A stretch of 32,504 bases of DNA from an uncultured Lachnospiraceae bacterium (lineage in GTDB: Bacteria; Bacillota; Clostridia; Lachnospirales; Lachnospiraceae). The notes beneath the pieces are model-generated. The model was not told the DNA's origin. It made no database searches and saw nothing but the letters and a program-made list of their open reading frames with translations. The translations under genes and the position numbers were made by a program. Location of the stretch: the NCBI GenBank assembly GCA_947588845.1, contig CANQAR010000048.1, positions 1 through 32,504 of the forward strand, in the 5' to 3' direction. Below, in pieces: positions 22,914 through 31,736 of the stretch. Each line of letters opens with the position of its first letter. Positions within the stretch are counted from its first letter, which is position 1.

Positions 22914-24170
22914 TTATTCCATCCCCTCAAAATATTTGCTGTACCACATGTCTCCCACAGAAACTCCTTCTTCCGCCAGTTCTTTTACGAAAGGATACTC
23001 TGCAGCACGTTTAGCTACAGAATAGCCATCTGGTCCTTTTGCCAAAACCCAGACGTCATCCGGAGACAACGCATTTACAAAAAAAGGACTGTGCGTTGTA
23101 ATAAAAAACTGCTTTGTATATCCGCCTCTGAGATTCCTTTTCATTTCTTCCGCAAGATCTCCCAGGTAATGATGATACAACCCATTTTCAGGTTCCTCAA
23201 TGAAAACAAGACGTCGGGGATTTTTTTCATGCAGAAGCAGGTAATAGGCAAACAGTTTCAGCGTCCCATCCGACATCCTTGATGAATAAAAGGGAGTATC
23301 AAAACCTTTTTCCCAAAAACGCAGCATCATCTGTCCATTATCAAATTTCTGAGGTTCAATTTTTTCAATCCCAGGAAGCTTTGACTGAATCAGCTGCAAT
23401 ACCTTTTCAAATTCTTTTTTGTTTTCACGGTACATATACTGCGCGACATTGTTAATATTGCTTCCGCTTCTGTCCAGATATGGCTGGGGCGCCGAAGTCT
23501 GAAGTTTCCTTGCCTCATCAGGCGAGAAATAACAGAGATACCAGCTTTTTAAAAAAGAGAGAAACTGTTCAATACGGTCATATTGTTTCATAGCTCCCAA
23601 TGTAACAACTCCTGGTTTCCGGATATCTGCCAGTTCTACTTCTTTTTTCTGAGCCTTACTGTTCTCTCCTCCGAACACATTCCCATCTTCATCCTGCCCT
23701 CCTTCTTTTCCCTCAAACGCATAGCCTTTGCCATTTTGCAGATGCAGGAAAGAGAGAGGACGCCCGATTTTCTGGACCCGATAACGCAGCCGCTCCAGCT
23801 GTATATAAGGCCTTCCCATTTTATCCAGGTTAATTTCCAGTTCATAAGTGATCGGGGTAAGACGGCTGCTTTCTCTGTAATACAGTTCGAATGAGATCGG
23901 GCCATCAGCCCCCCGCGAAAGAATTCCTTCAAATCCGCCCCTGTTATTCATATCGCAGGCCGCTTCCACGCCAAGCTCCAAACAATCGGCAATAAAACCA
24001 AAAACATCGGCAAGGGTGCTTTTGCCGCTTCCGCTTGCCCCTATGACAGCCGTCAGATTGCCTAATGGCTGCAAATTCCTGTGTGACAGCGTTCTGCCTA
24101 TAATAACATTTTTCAATGGTCCATAGTTCTGAATCCTGATTCCCTCGATTTTTCCCATTTCAACCCCCAT
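22914..24170 (-). CDS. AAA_21 ATPase (OLD/SMC-like), putative defence protein
   Basis: A 418-residue ABC-type ATPase of the AAA_21/COG1106 kind. It begins with IRIQNYGPLK, then Walker A (GASGSGKST, residues 44-52). A middle insertion without coiled coil runs about 80-310. Signature-like SRMSDGTLKLFAYYLLL is followed by Walker B with catalytic Glu (LVFIEEPENGLY) and the His switch (FFITTHSPFFVNAL). Two ATGs fit: 24170, with GAAGGG five bases upstream, and 24158, with GGGGG. The longer form is given. It is coupled to the DUF4276 gene and most likely senses an invader signal and controls its partner's nuclease activity (inference from related systems). Confidence 0.87.
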   Translation of the reverse strand: MGVEMGKIEGIRIQNYGPLKNVIIGRTLSHRNLQPLGNLTAVIGASGSGKSTLADVFGFIADCLELGVEAACDMNNRGGFEGILSRGADGPISFELYYRESSRLTPITYELEINLDKMGRPYIQLERLRYRVQKIGRPLSFLHLQNGKGYAFEGKEGGQDEDGNVFGGENSKAQKKEVELADIRKPGVVTLGAMKQYDRIEQFLSFLKSWYLCYFSPDEARKLQTSAPQPYLDRSGSNINNVAQYMYRENKKEFEKVLQLIQSKLPGIEKIEPQKFDNGQMMLRFWEKGFDTPFYSSRMSDGTLKLFAYYLLLHEKNPRRLVFIEEPENGLYHHYLGDLAEEMKRNLRGGYTKQFFITTHSPFFVNALSPDDVWVLAKGPDGYSVAKRAAEYPFVKELAEEGVSVGDMWYSKYFEGME

Positions 24171-24258
24171 TCATGCCCTTCCGGCCCTGATCTGGCTACA
24201 CCGGAAACATATACACACGACCAGTTTCCATGCAGACAAACGTATGATTTTCTGCATC

Positions 24259-25386
24259 TCACTTTTCAAATACTCCCGCCACTTTCTCCAGCAGCTCACG
24301 GATCGGCAGATGCTGCGGGCACTGCTCCTCGCACTCGCCGCATTTCAGGCACTCTGACGGCTTCTCATGTTCCCCGCTGACTGCCTGGTCGTATCCTCTG
24401 CGGGTGACAGGCGTCAACCCGAACTGCACCGTATTGTTGTAGGCTTTGAACAGATCCGGTATCTGGATCTTCTGCGGACAGCCTGCCACACAGTAAGCGC
24501 ATCTGGTACAGGCGATCGTCGGAAGTTTCTTCAGCTCCTCCACGACCTTTTGGATCGCCTGCTTCTCTTCCTCCCCAAGCGGGCGGAAATCTTTCATATA
24601 AGAAGTGTTGTCCTGAAGCTGCGCGAAGTCGGACATTCCACTGAGCACGACAGCCACATTCTCAAGCGAAGCGGCATAGCGGATCGCGAAAGACGCAAGG
24701 GACGCTTGGGGATCCAGCGCGTGAAGCAGAGCGGCCGGTCCTTCCGCGAGATTCGCAAGCGTGCCTCCCTTGACCGGCTCCATGACGATCACAGGAATCC
24801 CGTGCCGTACCGCCGTCTCATAGCAGGCGCCGGACTGCACATTCTCCGAATCCCAGTCATAGTAGTTGATCTGCAGCTGCACAAACTCGATCTCCGGATG
24901 GCGTCCAAGCGCACCGTCAAGCACTTCCGGCGTATCATGGTAGGAAAATCCGATATGGCGAACCTTGCCGGCCTCCTTCATCTCCTGCAGGAACCGGAAT
25001 CCGCCCAGCTTCTCCATCTTTTCGATGCGCTCCGCGTCAAGCGCGTGCAGCAGATAAAAGTCAAAGTATTCCACGCCACAGCGCTCCAGTTGCGTGTTGA
25101 AGTACTTTGCAAAATCAGCATACTCATTGACCATCCACACCGGCATCTTGTCCGCGAGCAGGTAGCGGCTCCTGTCGTAGCGATCCGTCAGACAGCGCTT
25201 CACGGCCGCTTCCGACTTCTCATTGTGGTACGGATATGCCGTGTCAAAATACGTAAAGCCCTGCTCCAGATATGTATCGACCATTTTGCAGAACTGCTCC
25301 TCGTCGATGCGCTCCATATCCCCGTCAATTACCGGAAGACGCATGCATCCAAATCCCAGTTTTTTCTTCATTTCATCCTTGATCAT
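24259..25386 (-). CDS. Aldo/keto reductase with C-terminal ferredoxin domain
   Basis: A 375-residue member of the COG1453 group. The barrel domain has the catalytic tetrad Asp48, Tyr53, Lys80 and His114 (FDTAYPYHN, LADKMP, FYLLHAL). The C-terminus carries two cysteine clusters, CTRCAYCVAGCPQ and CLKCGECEEQCPQ, that should hold two [4Fe-4S] clusters. It is thus an electron-transferring oxidoreductase rather than a simple NADPH reductase. The ATG at 25386 is chosen because AAAGG lies nine bases upstream; the ATG at 25395 abuts that site. It appears to stand alone: no clear promoter is seen, although a dyad (CTGCAAA with TTTGCAG) lies just upstream within 25430-25460. Confidence 0.92.
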   Translation of the reverse strand: MIKDEMKKKLGFGCMRLPVIDGDMERIDEEQFCKMVDTYLEQGFTYFDTAYPYHNEKSEAAVKRCLTDRYDRSRYLLADKMPVWMVNEYADFAKYFNTQLERCGVEYFDFYLLHALDAERIEKMEKLGGFRFLQEMKEAGKVRHIGFSYHDTPEVLDGALGRHPEIEFVQLQINYYDWDSENVQSGACYETAVRHGIPVIVMEPVKGGTLANLAEGPAALLHALDPQASLASFAIRYAASLENVAVVLSGMSDFAQLQDNTSYMKDFRPLGEEEKQAIQKVVEELKKLPTIACTRCAYCVAGCPQKIQIPDLFKAYNNTVQFGLTPVTRRGYDQAVSGEHEKPSECLKCGECEEQCPQHLPIRELLEKVAGVFEK

Positions 25387-25510
25387 AAAACTCATCCTTT
25401 CTTAATTTATATTCATTTGCTGCCTGCAAAAGAGTATTCCAAATTTGCAGACCCCAGATATGATTCAGAATGATCCTTCCCAAATTATGTCTTTTTTATG
25501 GCATAATATG

Positions 25511-25819
25511 TCATAATTTTCCCCCGTTTCGTTCCTCCCTCGCTGCAATAATTTCAGCGTTGATCTCATCCAGCGTCATGTCGGCGGTTCCGTTCTTCTT
25601 AGCCTCTTCCCCAAGACTGTACATGGCACGGAGAGCCATATCAGCCTTATAATCCTGCTTCGGCAGCGTCATGCTGAACGGGATGCCATTCTGGAGTACC
25701 GTCCGTTTCAAAAACATTCTGATTGCCGTTGGCAGATCAATCCCCAGGTTGTCACAAATAGCGGCAGCCTTCTCCTTCAGTTCTTTATCCACCCTTACCT
25801 GCATCACGGTCGTTGCCAT
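25511..25819 (-). CDS. RelB/DinJ-family antitoxin without visible toxin
   Basis: A 102-residue protein. The N-terminal ribbon-helix-helix (ATTVMQVRVDKELKEKAAAICDNLGIDLPTAIRMFLKRTV) matches DinJ/RelB, and the C-terminal part (about residues 50-102) would wrap a RelE/YafQ toxin. The ATG at 25819 has AAGGAG eight bases upstream; the GTG three codons earlier is less likely. The expected toxin gene is absent: after the stop there is only a two-codon frame and about 120 noncoding bases before the reductase gene. A strong promoter and a dyad at the start site indicate that autoregulation is intact. Confidence 0.87.
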   Translation of the reverse strand: MATTVMQVRVDKELKEKAAAICDNLGIDLPTAIRMFLKRTVLQNGIPFSMTLPKQDYKADMALRAMYSLGEEAKKNGTADMTLDEINAEIIAAREERNGGKL

Positions 25820-25837
25820 ATCATTCACTCCTTATGT

Positions 25838-25886
25838 TTGTAATGGTTTGTATTACAATTATACTCTGGCGTCTTCACTGTGTCAA
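25838..25886 (-). promoter_or_regulatory. Consensus promoter and operator of the antitoxin gene
   Basis: TTGACA (25881-25886) and TATAAT (25858-25863) are both perfect and 17 bp apart on the minus strand. Just downstream, at the expected start site, lies a 7-7-7 inverted repeat, TTGTAAT / ATTACAA (25838-25858), suited to a ribbon-helix-helix antitoxin dimer pair. Confidence 0.88.
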
Positions 25887-25907
25887 CAAAGAAGCAGTCT
25901 CATTAAT

Positions 25908-25950
25908 AAAACCACGATATATCTGTCCTTCAACAAATATCGTGGTTTTT
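25908..25950. terminator. Terminator after the galactoside operon
   Basis: A 13-bp perfect stem (AAAACCACGATAT, 25908-25920, with ATATCGTGGTTTT, 25937-25949) and a 16-base loop. On the minus strand the stem itself ends in TTTT followed by ATTAATG; on the plus strand it ends in TTTTT. It sits between the last operon gene and the antitoxin promoter and should work in both directions. Confidence 0.8.
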
Positions 25951-25992
25951 ATCATCATTTCTTTTCAGATTGTATTTTGTATACTTTTTATC

Positions 25993-26697
25993 TCACAGAT
26001 CAGTTTCGCTTTGAGAAAATAAATATTTTAAAAAGATCTCCGCCTGGTCCGGATGTGGCGCCAGGGCACTGATTCCTAACGCAGCCCCTTCGGTATAGGG
26101 ACTGTTCTCCCCTGTCAGAATGGTATCTGAGAGATCTATCCCCACTGGTATGTACTCTTTCCCATAACTTTCTTCCAGTGGTTTACAATAAACCAGGCGA
26201 TCTTCATACTGTTCATAAATTGTATGCATCTGTTCTTCCAAATCCATCAGACGTCCGGAAGCACCGATCGCCTGAAGCCGGTCTTTTTCCATCACCAGTA
26301 CATCCAGCATTCCGCTTTCCATATAGGTTATCAGTTTTTGGTAATACACATTGCCAGCCGTATTTCCTGTCGGATCACAGTAGCACTGATCATCGAAAAT
26401 CAAATTTTTTTCGCTCAGATCATATCCCGCATAGTTGACATAGTCCATCCAGAATTCTGAACCGTCCCCCAAATCTGCATGTGTATTTGCAAAGCAGGCA
26501 AAAAACCAGTTATCCGCGTTTGTCGTAACATAATGATGGATGCCCCAGCTTATCAGAATAACCGCCGACAAGATCCCGGTAATCCACAGTTTGTAATATC
26601 CCCAGATATAGGTTATTCGCTGTTTTGGGGGAAGTCCTGCAATTTTACGGACCTCCGCTTCATACCATTTATGAAATCGTTTCATTTTTATGTTCAT
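25993..26697 (-). CDS. Membrane-anchored extracytoplasmic protein of the galactoside operon
   Basis: A 234-residue protein of unknown family. A short cytoplasmic N-terminus ends in LPPKQRITYIWGYYKLW, then comes one membrane helix (about 37-52), leaving some 180 residues outside. The outer part (FDDQCYCDPTGNTAGN, YMESGMLDVLVMEKDRL, GISALAPHPDQAEIFLKYLFS) has local patterns like the lobes of sugar-binding proteins of ABC transporters but is far shorter. Two starts are possible (26697 and 26685); GAGAGG is too close to the first and rather far from the second. It follows the alpha-galactosidase gene by 56 bp and precedes the terminator, so it is the last gene of the operon. A sensing or binding role is a guess. 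Confidence 0.75.
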   Translation of the reverse strand: MNIKMKRFHKWYEAEVRKIAGLPPKQRITYIWGYYKLWITGILSAVILISWGIHHYVTTNADNWFFACFANTHADLGDGSEFWMDYVNYAGYDLSEKNLIFDDQCYCDPTGNTAGNVYYQKLITYMESGMLDVLVMEKDRLQAIGASGRLMDLEEQMHTIYEQYEDRLVYCKPLEESYGKEYIPVGIDLSDTILTGENSPYTEGAALGISALAPHPDQAEIFLKYLFSQSETDL

Positions 26698-26753
26698 TCC
26701 TCTCTGCAGGACTTTGTTTTATAGCAAACGACAAAATTTTGATTTCGGTTCGA

Positions 26754-29003
26754 TCAGCGTTTTCTCAGATAAATCTGCACACTGGGATAATTCCCGGACA
26801 TCTGCGGAAGGACATACCCTCCATACATAAGTACAGCCCCGGAATAAGACTGTTTTGTTTTCTGAAAATCTCCCATGGGGATTCGGTCCGCCTGGACATG
26901 ACAGCCAAAAAATTCCTGACGCTCCACAACATAACCAGCTTCCGGATCCAGTCCCCTGAGCCTGAGGCAGATTGAATTCCGATTAATTCTGGGACGCGTT
27001 ATCACTACGCTGACCAGAGTTTCACTCCGGTCCGGAGAAACAAACTGCCATGCGGTAAAATAATGATTTTTCTCTTCGCATTCCAGCCGGTAATAATCCC
27101 CATCCTGAATCAGATTATAATACTCATGAAAACGCTCAATCTGTTCACGCACCTGACGTTTTTCATCCTCTGTCAGTCTGTTCAGATCCATTTCATATCC
27201 AAAAGTACCGGCCATAGCCACTACGCCCCGCGTTCCAAGCGGCACATCGCGTCCGGTCTGATGATTCGGGCAGGCAGAAACGTGAGAACCCATAGAAGAA
27301 ATGGGATATCCAAAGGATGTCCCATACTGGATAGACAGCCGTTCAATCGCATCTGTGTTGTCACTGCACCAGATTTGCGGCGAATAGGCCAGCATTGCCG
27401 CATCAAACCGTCCGCCTCCGCCGGAGCAGCCTTCAAACAGCACATCCGGAAATTCTGCTGTCAGTCGATCCAGCAGCCGGTAAAGTCCCAGTACGTAACG
27501 GTGAGAAACCTCTCCTTGACGGTCAGGAGGCAGAATCCGGCTGTAAACATCAGAAAGACTGCGGTTCATATCCCATTTAATATACTCTATATGGTATTGC
27601 CTCAGAAGATCGGATAAAGTCTCAAAAAGCCAGTCTCCCACATCTTTGCGTGAGAGATCAAGCACCAGCTGGTTACGGCTCATGGCCGGTTCACGGCCTG
27701 GCACCTTCATAGCCCAATCCGGGTGAAGCCGATAAAGTTCCGAGTCCTCGTTAACCATTTCCGGCTCAACCCAAAGACCAAATTTAAGTCCCATTTTATT
27801 GATCTGCGCGATGAGTTTCTCCAGTCCGTCCGGAAGCTTTGATTCGTTAACAAACCAGTCTCCCAGGCCGCTGTTGTCGTCGTTTCTCCTGCCAAACCAT
27901 CCGTCGTCCAGCACCAGCATCTCCACGCCTGCTTCTTTTGCCTGACGGGCAATATTTAAAATTTTCTCACTGTCAAAATCAAAATACGTAGCTTCCCAGT
28001 TATTAATAAGCACCGGTCTGCGCTCGCGGGCAAATCTGCTTCGGCAGATATTTTTCCGCAGAAAACGGTGGTAAATCTGAGATAAATGAGCAAGGCCCTG
28101 ATGCGTAAAAGTCATCAGCATCTCCGGTGTGTCAAAACTTTCACCCGGTTCCAGTTTCCAGGAAAACTGTTCATCATGAATGCCGGAAACCACCCGCAGA
28201 GAGCCGGACTGATCCATCTCCACATCCGTCCGGTGATTCCCGGAATAGACCAGCATCATGCCATAACAGTCCCCGAATTCCTCTGTCGCAGATTTATCGC
28301 AGAGAATCACAAATGGATTATGCTGATGACTGGATGTCCCTCTTCGGGAAGAAACTGTCTGGATCCCATTTATGATCGGTACCCGCTCCATCTGGCGTTC
28401 CATTGTATGACGGCCGTAAAAATGAATCAGATCCCAGTTTCCAAAAGAGATATCCAGACAGGCGGAGGCTGCTTTCTTCAGATAAATTTCTTTCTCGCCG
28501 TTATTGATCATACGGACTGCCCTGGTGATAACATCCTGCTTCTCATAAATCCCATAAAGCAGTTCCACCTCCAGACCGCTGGCTTTTTCCCGCAAAGTGA
28601 CCGAAAGAGTCTCTGCTTCCCTCGCACGGTCAAAGGCTGATGGCATCCCGGAAACTGAATATTTTCCGGATCGGATTTCATGTCTGATATAATACAGATC
28701 CGCGCCCCAGATTCCTTCCTCAGTGACCATATTAAGAGAGCTGAGCCGGAAATCTCCCGCATTGGCCCCGCTGTACTCCTGCGGCAGCAAGTCCATAGAC
28801 CAGCTCCGCTCCAAACGCAGCGGATAAGGATTCGGTGAAAACCCGCAGTCCCGGGGAACATGCATATATTCCGTTGTCCCTTCTATTCTGCGGCCATAAT
28901 AAAGATGTACAAAATGACCTAATTCATTGACCTGCATCTGATAGGTCGTATTGTGCGTTGTAAGTGTAAAAATTTTCCGTCGGCTGTCATAAGCAATACT
29001 CAT
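26754..29003 (-). CDS. Alpha-galactosidase, GH36
   Basis: A 749-residue glycoside hydrolase of family 36 (AgaA/MelA/RafA type). It releases terminal alpha-1,6-galactose from melibiose, raffinose and similar sugars. The N-terminal beta-supersandwich (about 1-320) precedes the barrel, where VLDDGWFG (364-371), the nucleophile region EYIKWDMNR (Asp478) and the acid/base region WCSDNTDAIERL (Asp548) are all intact. GCSGGGGRFD (525-534) shapes the active site. No signal peptide, so it acts in the cytoplasm on imported sugar. The start ATG has AGAGG only two bases away and a further GAGGA about 11 bases away. It follows the Sip1-type gene by 22 bp. Confidence 0.96.
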   Translation of the reverse strand: MSIAYDSRRKIFTLTTHNTTYQMQVNELGHFVHLYYGRRIEGTTEYMHVPRDCGFSPNPYPLRLERSWSMDLLPQEYSGANAGDFRLSSLNMVTEEGIWGADLYYIRHEIRSGKYSVSGMPSAFDRAREAETLSVTLREKASGLEVELLYGIYEKQDVITRAVRMINNGEKEIYLKKAASACLDISFGNWDLIHFYGRHTMERQMERVPIINGIQTVSSRRGTSSHQHNPFVILCDKSATEEFGDCYGMMLVYSGNHRTDVEMDQSGSLRVVSGIHDEQFSWKLEPGESFDTPEMLMTFTHQGLAHLSQIYHRFLRKNICRSRFARERRPVLINNWEATYFDFDSEKILNIARQAKEAGVEMLVLDDGWFGRRNDDNSGLGDWFVNESKLPDGLEKLIAQINKMGLKFGLWVEPEMVNEDSELYRLHPDWAMKVPGREPAMSRNQLVLDLSRKDVGDWLFETLSDLLRQYHIEYIKWDMNRSLSDVYSRILPPDRQGEVSHRYVLGLYRLLDRLTAEFPDVLFEGCSGGGGRFDAAMLAYSPQIWCSDNTDAIERLSIQYGTSFGYPISSMGSHVSACPNHQTGRDVPLGTRGVVAMAGTFGYEMDLNRLTEDEKRQVREQIERFHEYYNLIQDGDYYRLECEEKNHYFTAWQFVSPDRSETLVSVVITRPRINRNSICLRLRGLDPEAGYVVERQEFFGCHVQADRIPMGDFQKTKQSYSGAVLMYGGYVLPQMSGNYPSVQIYLRKR

Positions 29004-29025
29004 AACCTCTATATTCCTCTTCTTA

Positions 29026-31065
29026 TTACCAGTTAATAGAAAGAACCGTTTTGTTTATGGTTTCAGGAAGCGATACGGAGTATAATTCCCCATGCTCTTT
29101 TACCTTCTCTGTCACATCAATTCCATCAACCATTACCTTTTGATGCTTTTTCTGAGAGATCCACCCCAGCGTACCCGATGCTTTCAGTACAATAACTTCC
29201 ATGTTTTCATATTCACAAATACTCTCAACTGCTGAAAATCCCACATACTTATCCAGCAGCCCAAGGCAGGAAGAACCATTAAGCCCCTGCGGCAGAATCA
29301 CATACCACGCAAATCCGCCAGCCTCAATCGTATCTATATATCTGTCATTTCTTCCCAAAGAGAACACTTTTCTTCTAAAATAATCATATACCCAGTACTG
29401 GTCAGAAATTTCCATGTCCGGGATATCTGCCGGCGTAAAAGCAGCCGCCTGCTGCTCAGAGGTCAGATTGTAGGCGGCAATTCCGCCTCCTTTGCCGTTA
29501 TTCCCCCATCTCGCTGTATTGTGAAGTTTCAGGACTCCTCTCTCCAGAGGATCTGTAAAAATGCAGTCCTCCGTCGGTTTTGCTGAACGCTCCATCATCA
29601 GAACGCTTCCGTCCTTATACACAAGAGGTTTTAATATTTCCGGATTCGTATCTCCTGTCCGGTCGCTGAAATATACCGGCCCTCCGCTGATCGCTCTGAG
29701 CAGACTGTGTTTTACGGCATCCTCATGTTTCGTCCAGAACATATCCCAGTCGCAGCAGTACAATTCATTATGATAAACCGCGTTATATGCGTTCTGAAGC
29801 AGATGCTCGGAAAAACTTCCCTCTTTTTGCGGTACAAAATCATCACTGTTCCGTGAAATGGCGGAAACCGATCTTGCCAGAATATTTTCCATCGCCATTC
29901 CCATGCAGTTGATGACAGCTCCATCCATACGATAAGCTCCGCTTTCCAGCGCCTGATGAATGCCTCTTGCCGCCTCACTTACAGGAAAACAGTTCTCAAA
30001 ATAGAGGCGAACCGCACTTTGGCCGTCCACTTTGACAAAATCTATACCCTCACGTTTAAGCGCTTCATACCAGTCGCTGTAAAACCCGCTTCCTGTTTTG
30101 GGACTCGGAACAATTTTTCCGCCTGCCGTCCGGTATAAAAAAGCAGCCTCTTTCGATACCAGATCACTGTCCGGAGAAATTCCATCCCAATAGCCTCCAA
30201 GCGCGTGCCAGACGCCAAACCATCTGACATCTCCCTTTTTCCTGATATCATCTGTCATGGATTTAAACCCATCAGGAAATTTCTTTTTAGCCGGAATAAA
30301 ATCATACAGCATTTTATCTTTTGCGGAAAACCACCCGTCGTCAATCAGCATCCATTTCACCGGTACCTGCTTTTCCAGCAGTTCGTCCGCCTTCTGTCGG
30401 AGTTTTTCTTCCGTGACCTCCGTATAAAACGCGTCCCAGCTGCACCAGCCCAGATAGCGGAACATTTCCGGAATTCTCCGCTTTTCTCTCAGACAGATTC
30501 CTTTTTCCTCCGCCAGCAGACGAAACGTTTTATGCACCGCTTCTGTCACAGTTTCCGCCTCGGCAGACAGATACAAAGGTTCCTCAATCCGGCTCTGACC
30601 GCCGATACAGGCAGTCATTTCCAGACAAAACTCTGTTTCTGTTCCCGGGACCGCATATGTTTTAAATTTGCTTCCCGTCATCGGTATCAGGCACGCGCAC
30701 CTGTTTCTGTATCTGAAAAACAAAACCTGTGTCCGGTTTGGGATGTCCTGCAGTTTTTCAACAAAAGCAGGTCTCGTCCACCATTCATTGAACAAATACA
30801 TGGCCGTTATTTTTTCCGGATATTCAGACATCTGCAGGTACATTCTCACAGGCGTTTCCATCGATAAATTATGGCTTTCGGAAAGAGTCTCCTGATCAAT
30901 AAACAGACGAAGCTCTCCCTGGCGGCATCCCTTTACCGTTCTTTCCGTTACTTCTATATGGATACCGTCCTTCACATACCCTTTCTGGTTCATCAGAAGT
31001 TCCGCTTCTACCTTTTTTCCCTTCTGGCAGTTTATTTGAAATCTGACCATTTTCTGCTCTGTCAT
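29026..31065 (-). CDS. Sip1/raffinose-synthase-related alpha-galactosidase
   Basis: A 679-residue protein resembling Raffinose_syn/Sip1 enzymes, a branch of the GH36 clan distinct from its neighbour. Marks are LGWCSWDAFYTEVTEE (205-220), WMLIDDGWFS (238-247), the putative nucleophile IDFVKVDGQ (Asp347) and the acid/base region SRNSDDF (Asp408/Asp409). Plant relatives transfer galactose; bacterial members studied are mostly hydrolases, so alpha-galactosidase activity is more likely than synthesis. No signal peptide. The ATG has GAGG seven bases upstream, and the gene lies 17 bp after the YesL-like gene, in one operon. Confidence 0.88.
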   Translation of the reverse strand: MTEQKMVRFQINCQKGKKVEAELLMNQKGYVKDGIHIEVTERTVKGCRQGELRLFIDQETLSESHNLSMETPVRMYLQMSEYPEKITAMYLFNEWWTRPAFVEKLQDIPNRTQVLFFRYRNRCACLIPMTGSKFKTYAVPGTETEFCLEMTACIGGQSRIEEPLYLSAEAETVTEAVHKTFRLLAEEKGICLREKRRIPEMFRYLGWCSWDAFYTEVTEEKLRQKADELLEKQVPVKWMLIDDGWFSAKDKMLYDFIPAKKKFPDGFKSMTDDIRKKGDVRWFGVWHALGGYWDGISPDSDLVSKEAAFLYRTAGGKIVPSPKTGSGFYSDWYEALKREGIDFVKVDGQSAVRLYFENCFPVSEAARGIHQALESGAYRMDGAVINCMGMAMENILARSVSAISRNSDDFVPQKEGSFSEHLLQNAYNAVYHNELYCCDWDMFWTKHEDAVKHSLLRAISGGPVYFSDRTGDTNPEILKPLVYKDGSVLMMERSAKPTEDCIFTDPLERGVLKLHNTARWGNNGKGGGIAAYNLTSEQQAAAFTPADIPDMEISDQYWVYDYFRRKVFSLGRNDRYIDTIEAGGFAWYVILPQGLNGSSCLGLLDKYVGFSAVESICEYENMEVIVLKASGTLGWISQKKHQKVMVDGIDVTEKVKEHGELYSVSLPETINKTVLSINW

Positions 31066-31082
31066 ATGGATACCTCATCAAA

Positions 31083-31727
31083 TTAAATTATTAGTTTCAG
31101 CTGCGGCTGCAGTATTTTTCCTGTGATACAGGCAATCAATCCAAATCCGAAAAACGCGCCGATAAATGCGTAAGTTGGCCTGTTCACTTCATCAATATAC
31201 AGAAGTACAGCCGGAGCCACGTTTAAAATAAGGACCAGAACCGTCCGCAGGGGATGAGCTGCAGCCGCACAGACTGACAGCTTAATCAATTCAGTCAGCT
31301 TGCCTGAGAACATGGAGGAAGCAGGGAAAATATAAACCATGACCACAACCGCAAAAATCATTACCGCAATTACCCCGGCAGACATATTCCTGATCCAGCC
31401 GTCCCACTGTGCGCACACCTGCAGATTCACAGATCCCAGTACCATGATCCCGACAAACAGCAGCCAGCACAATGTGGTCCGGGTGAAATTCTTTCGGAAG
31501 CCCTGCCAGTAGGCTTTAAAGGGATTTGCGGCATCCCCTCTCTGTTCTGCCGCTTCTTTGTCCAGTATCTCAAAGACTGCATGGTACATGGCCGCTTCTG
31601 CAGCTCCAACCGTAAAAAACGGAATACAACTCACAACAAAAAGAATATTAACAGCAATCACTGAACCGCACCTTGTCATAATTCTGCCAAAAGCAGTATC
31701 ATTTCCCAAAAATCCTCCAAGTCTCAT
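31083..31727 (-). CDS. YesL/DUF624 family membrane protein
   Basis: A 214-residue membrane protein with about five helices (roughly 24-45, 85-104, 117-137, 155-173 and 180-200). The start MRLGGFLGNDTAFGRIMTRCGSVIAVNILFVVSCIPFFTVGAAEAAMY is typical of YesL/DUF624. Such proteins sit beside carbohydrate ABC permeases in Firmicutes; their function is not established, although a role in transport or glycan handling is suspected. GAGG lies six bases before the ATG. It follows the permease gene by 9 bp and precedes the two galactosidase-type genes. Confidence 0.92.
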   Translation of the reverse strand: MRLGGFLGNDTAFGRIMTRCGSVIAVNILFVVSCIPFFTVGAAEAAMYHAVFEILDKEAAEQRGDAANPFKAYWQGFRKNFTRTTLCWLLFVGIMVLGSVNLQVCAQWDGWIRNMSAGVIAVMIFAVVVMVYIFPASSMFSGKLTELIKLSVCAAAAHPLRTVLVLILNVAPAVLLYIDEVNRPTYAFIGAFFGFGLIACITGKILQPQLKLII

Positions 31728-31736
31728 ATTACACCT

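Noticed and set aside
24367-25473. Plus-strand open frame of 368 codons
   Set aside because: Antisense to the ferredoxin-type aldo/keto reductase with conserved catalytic residues on the minus strand.
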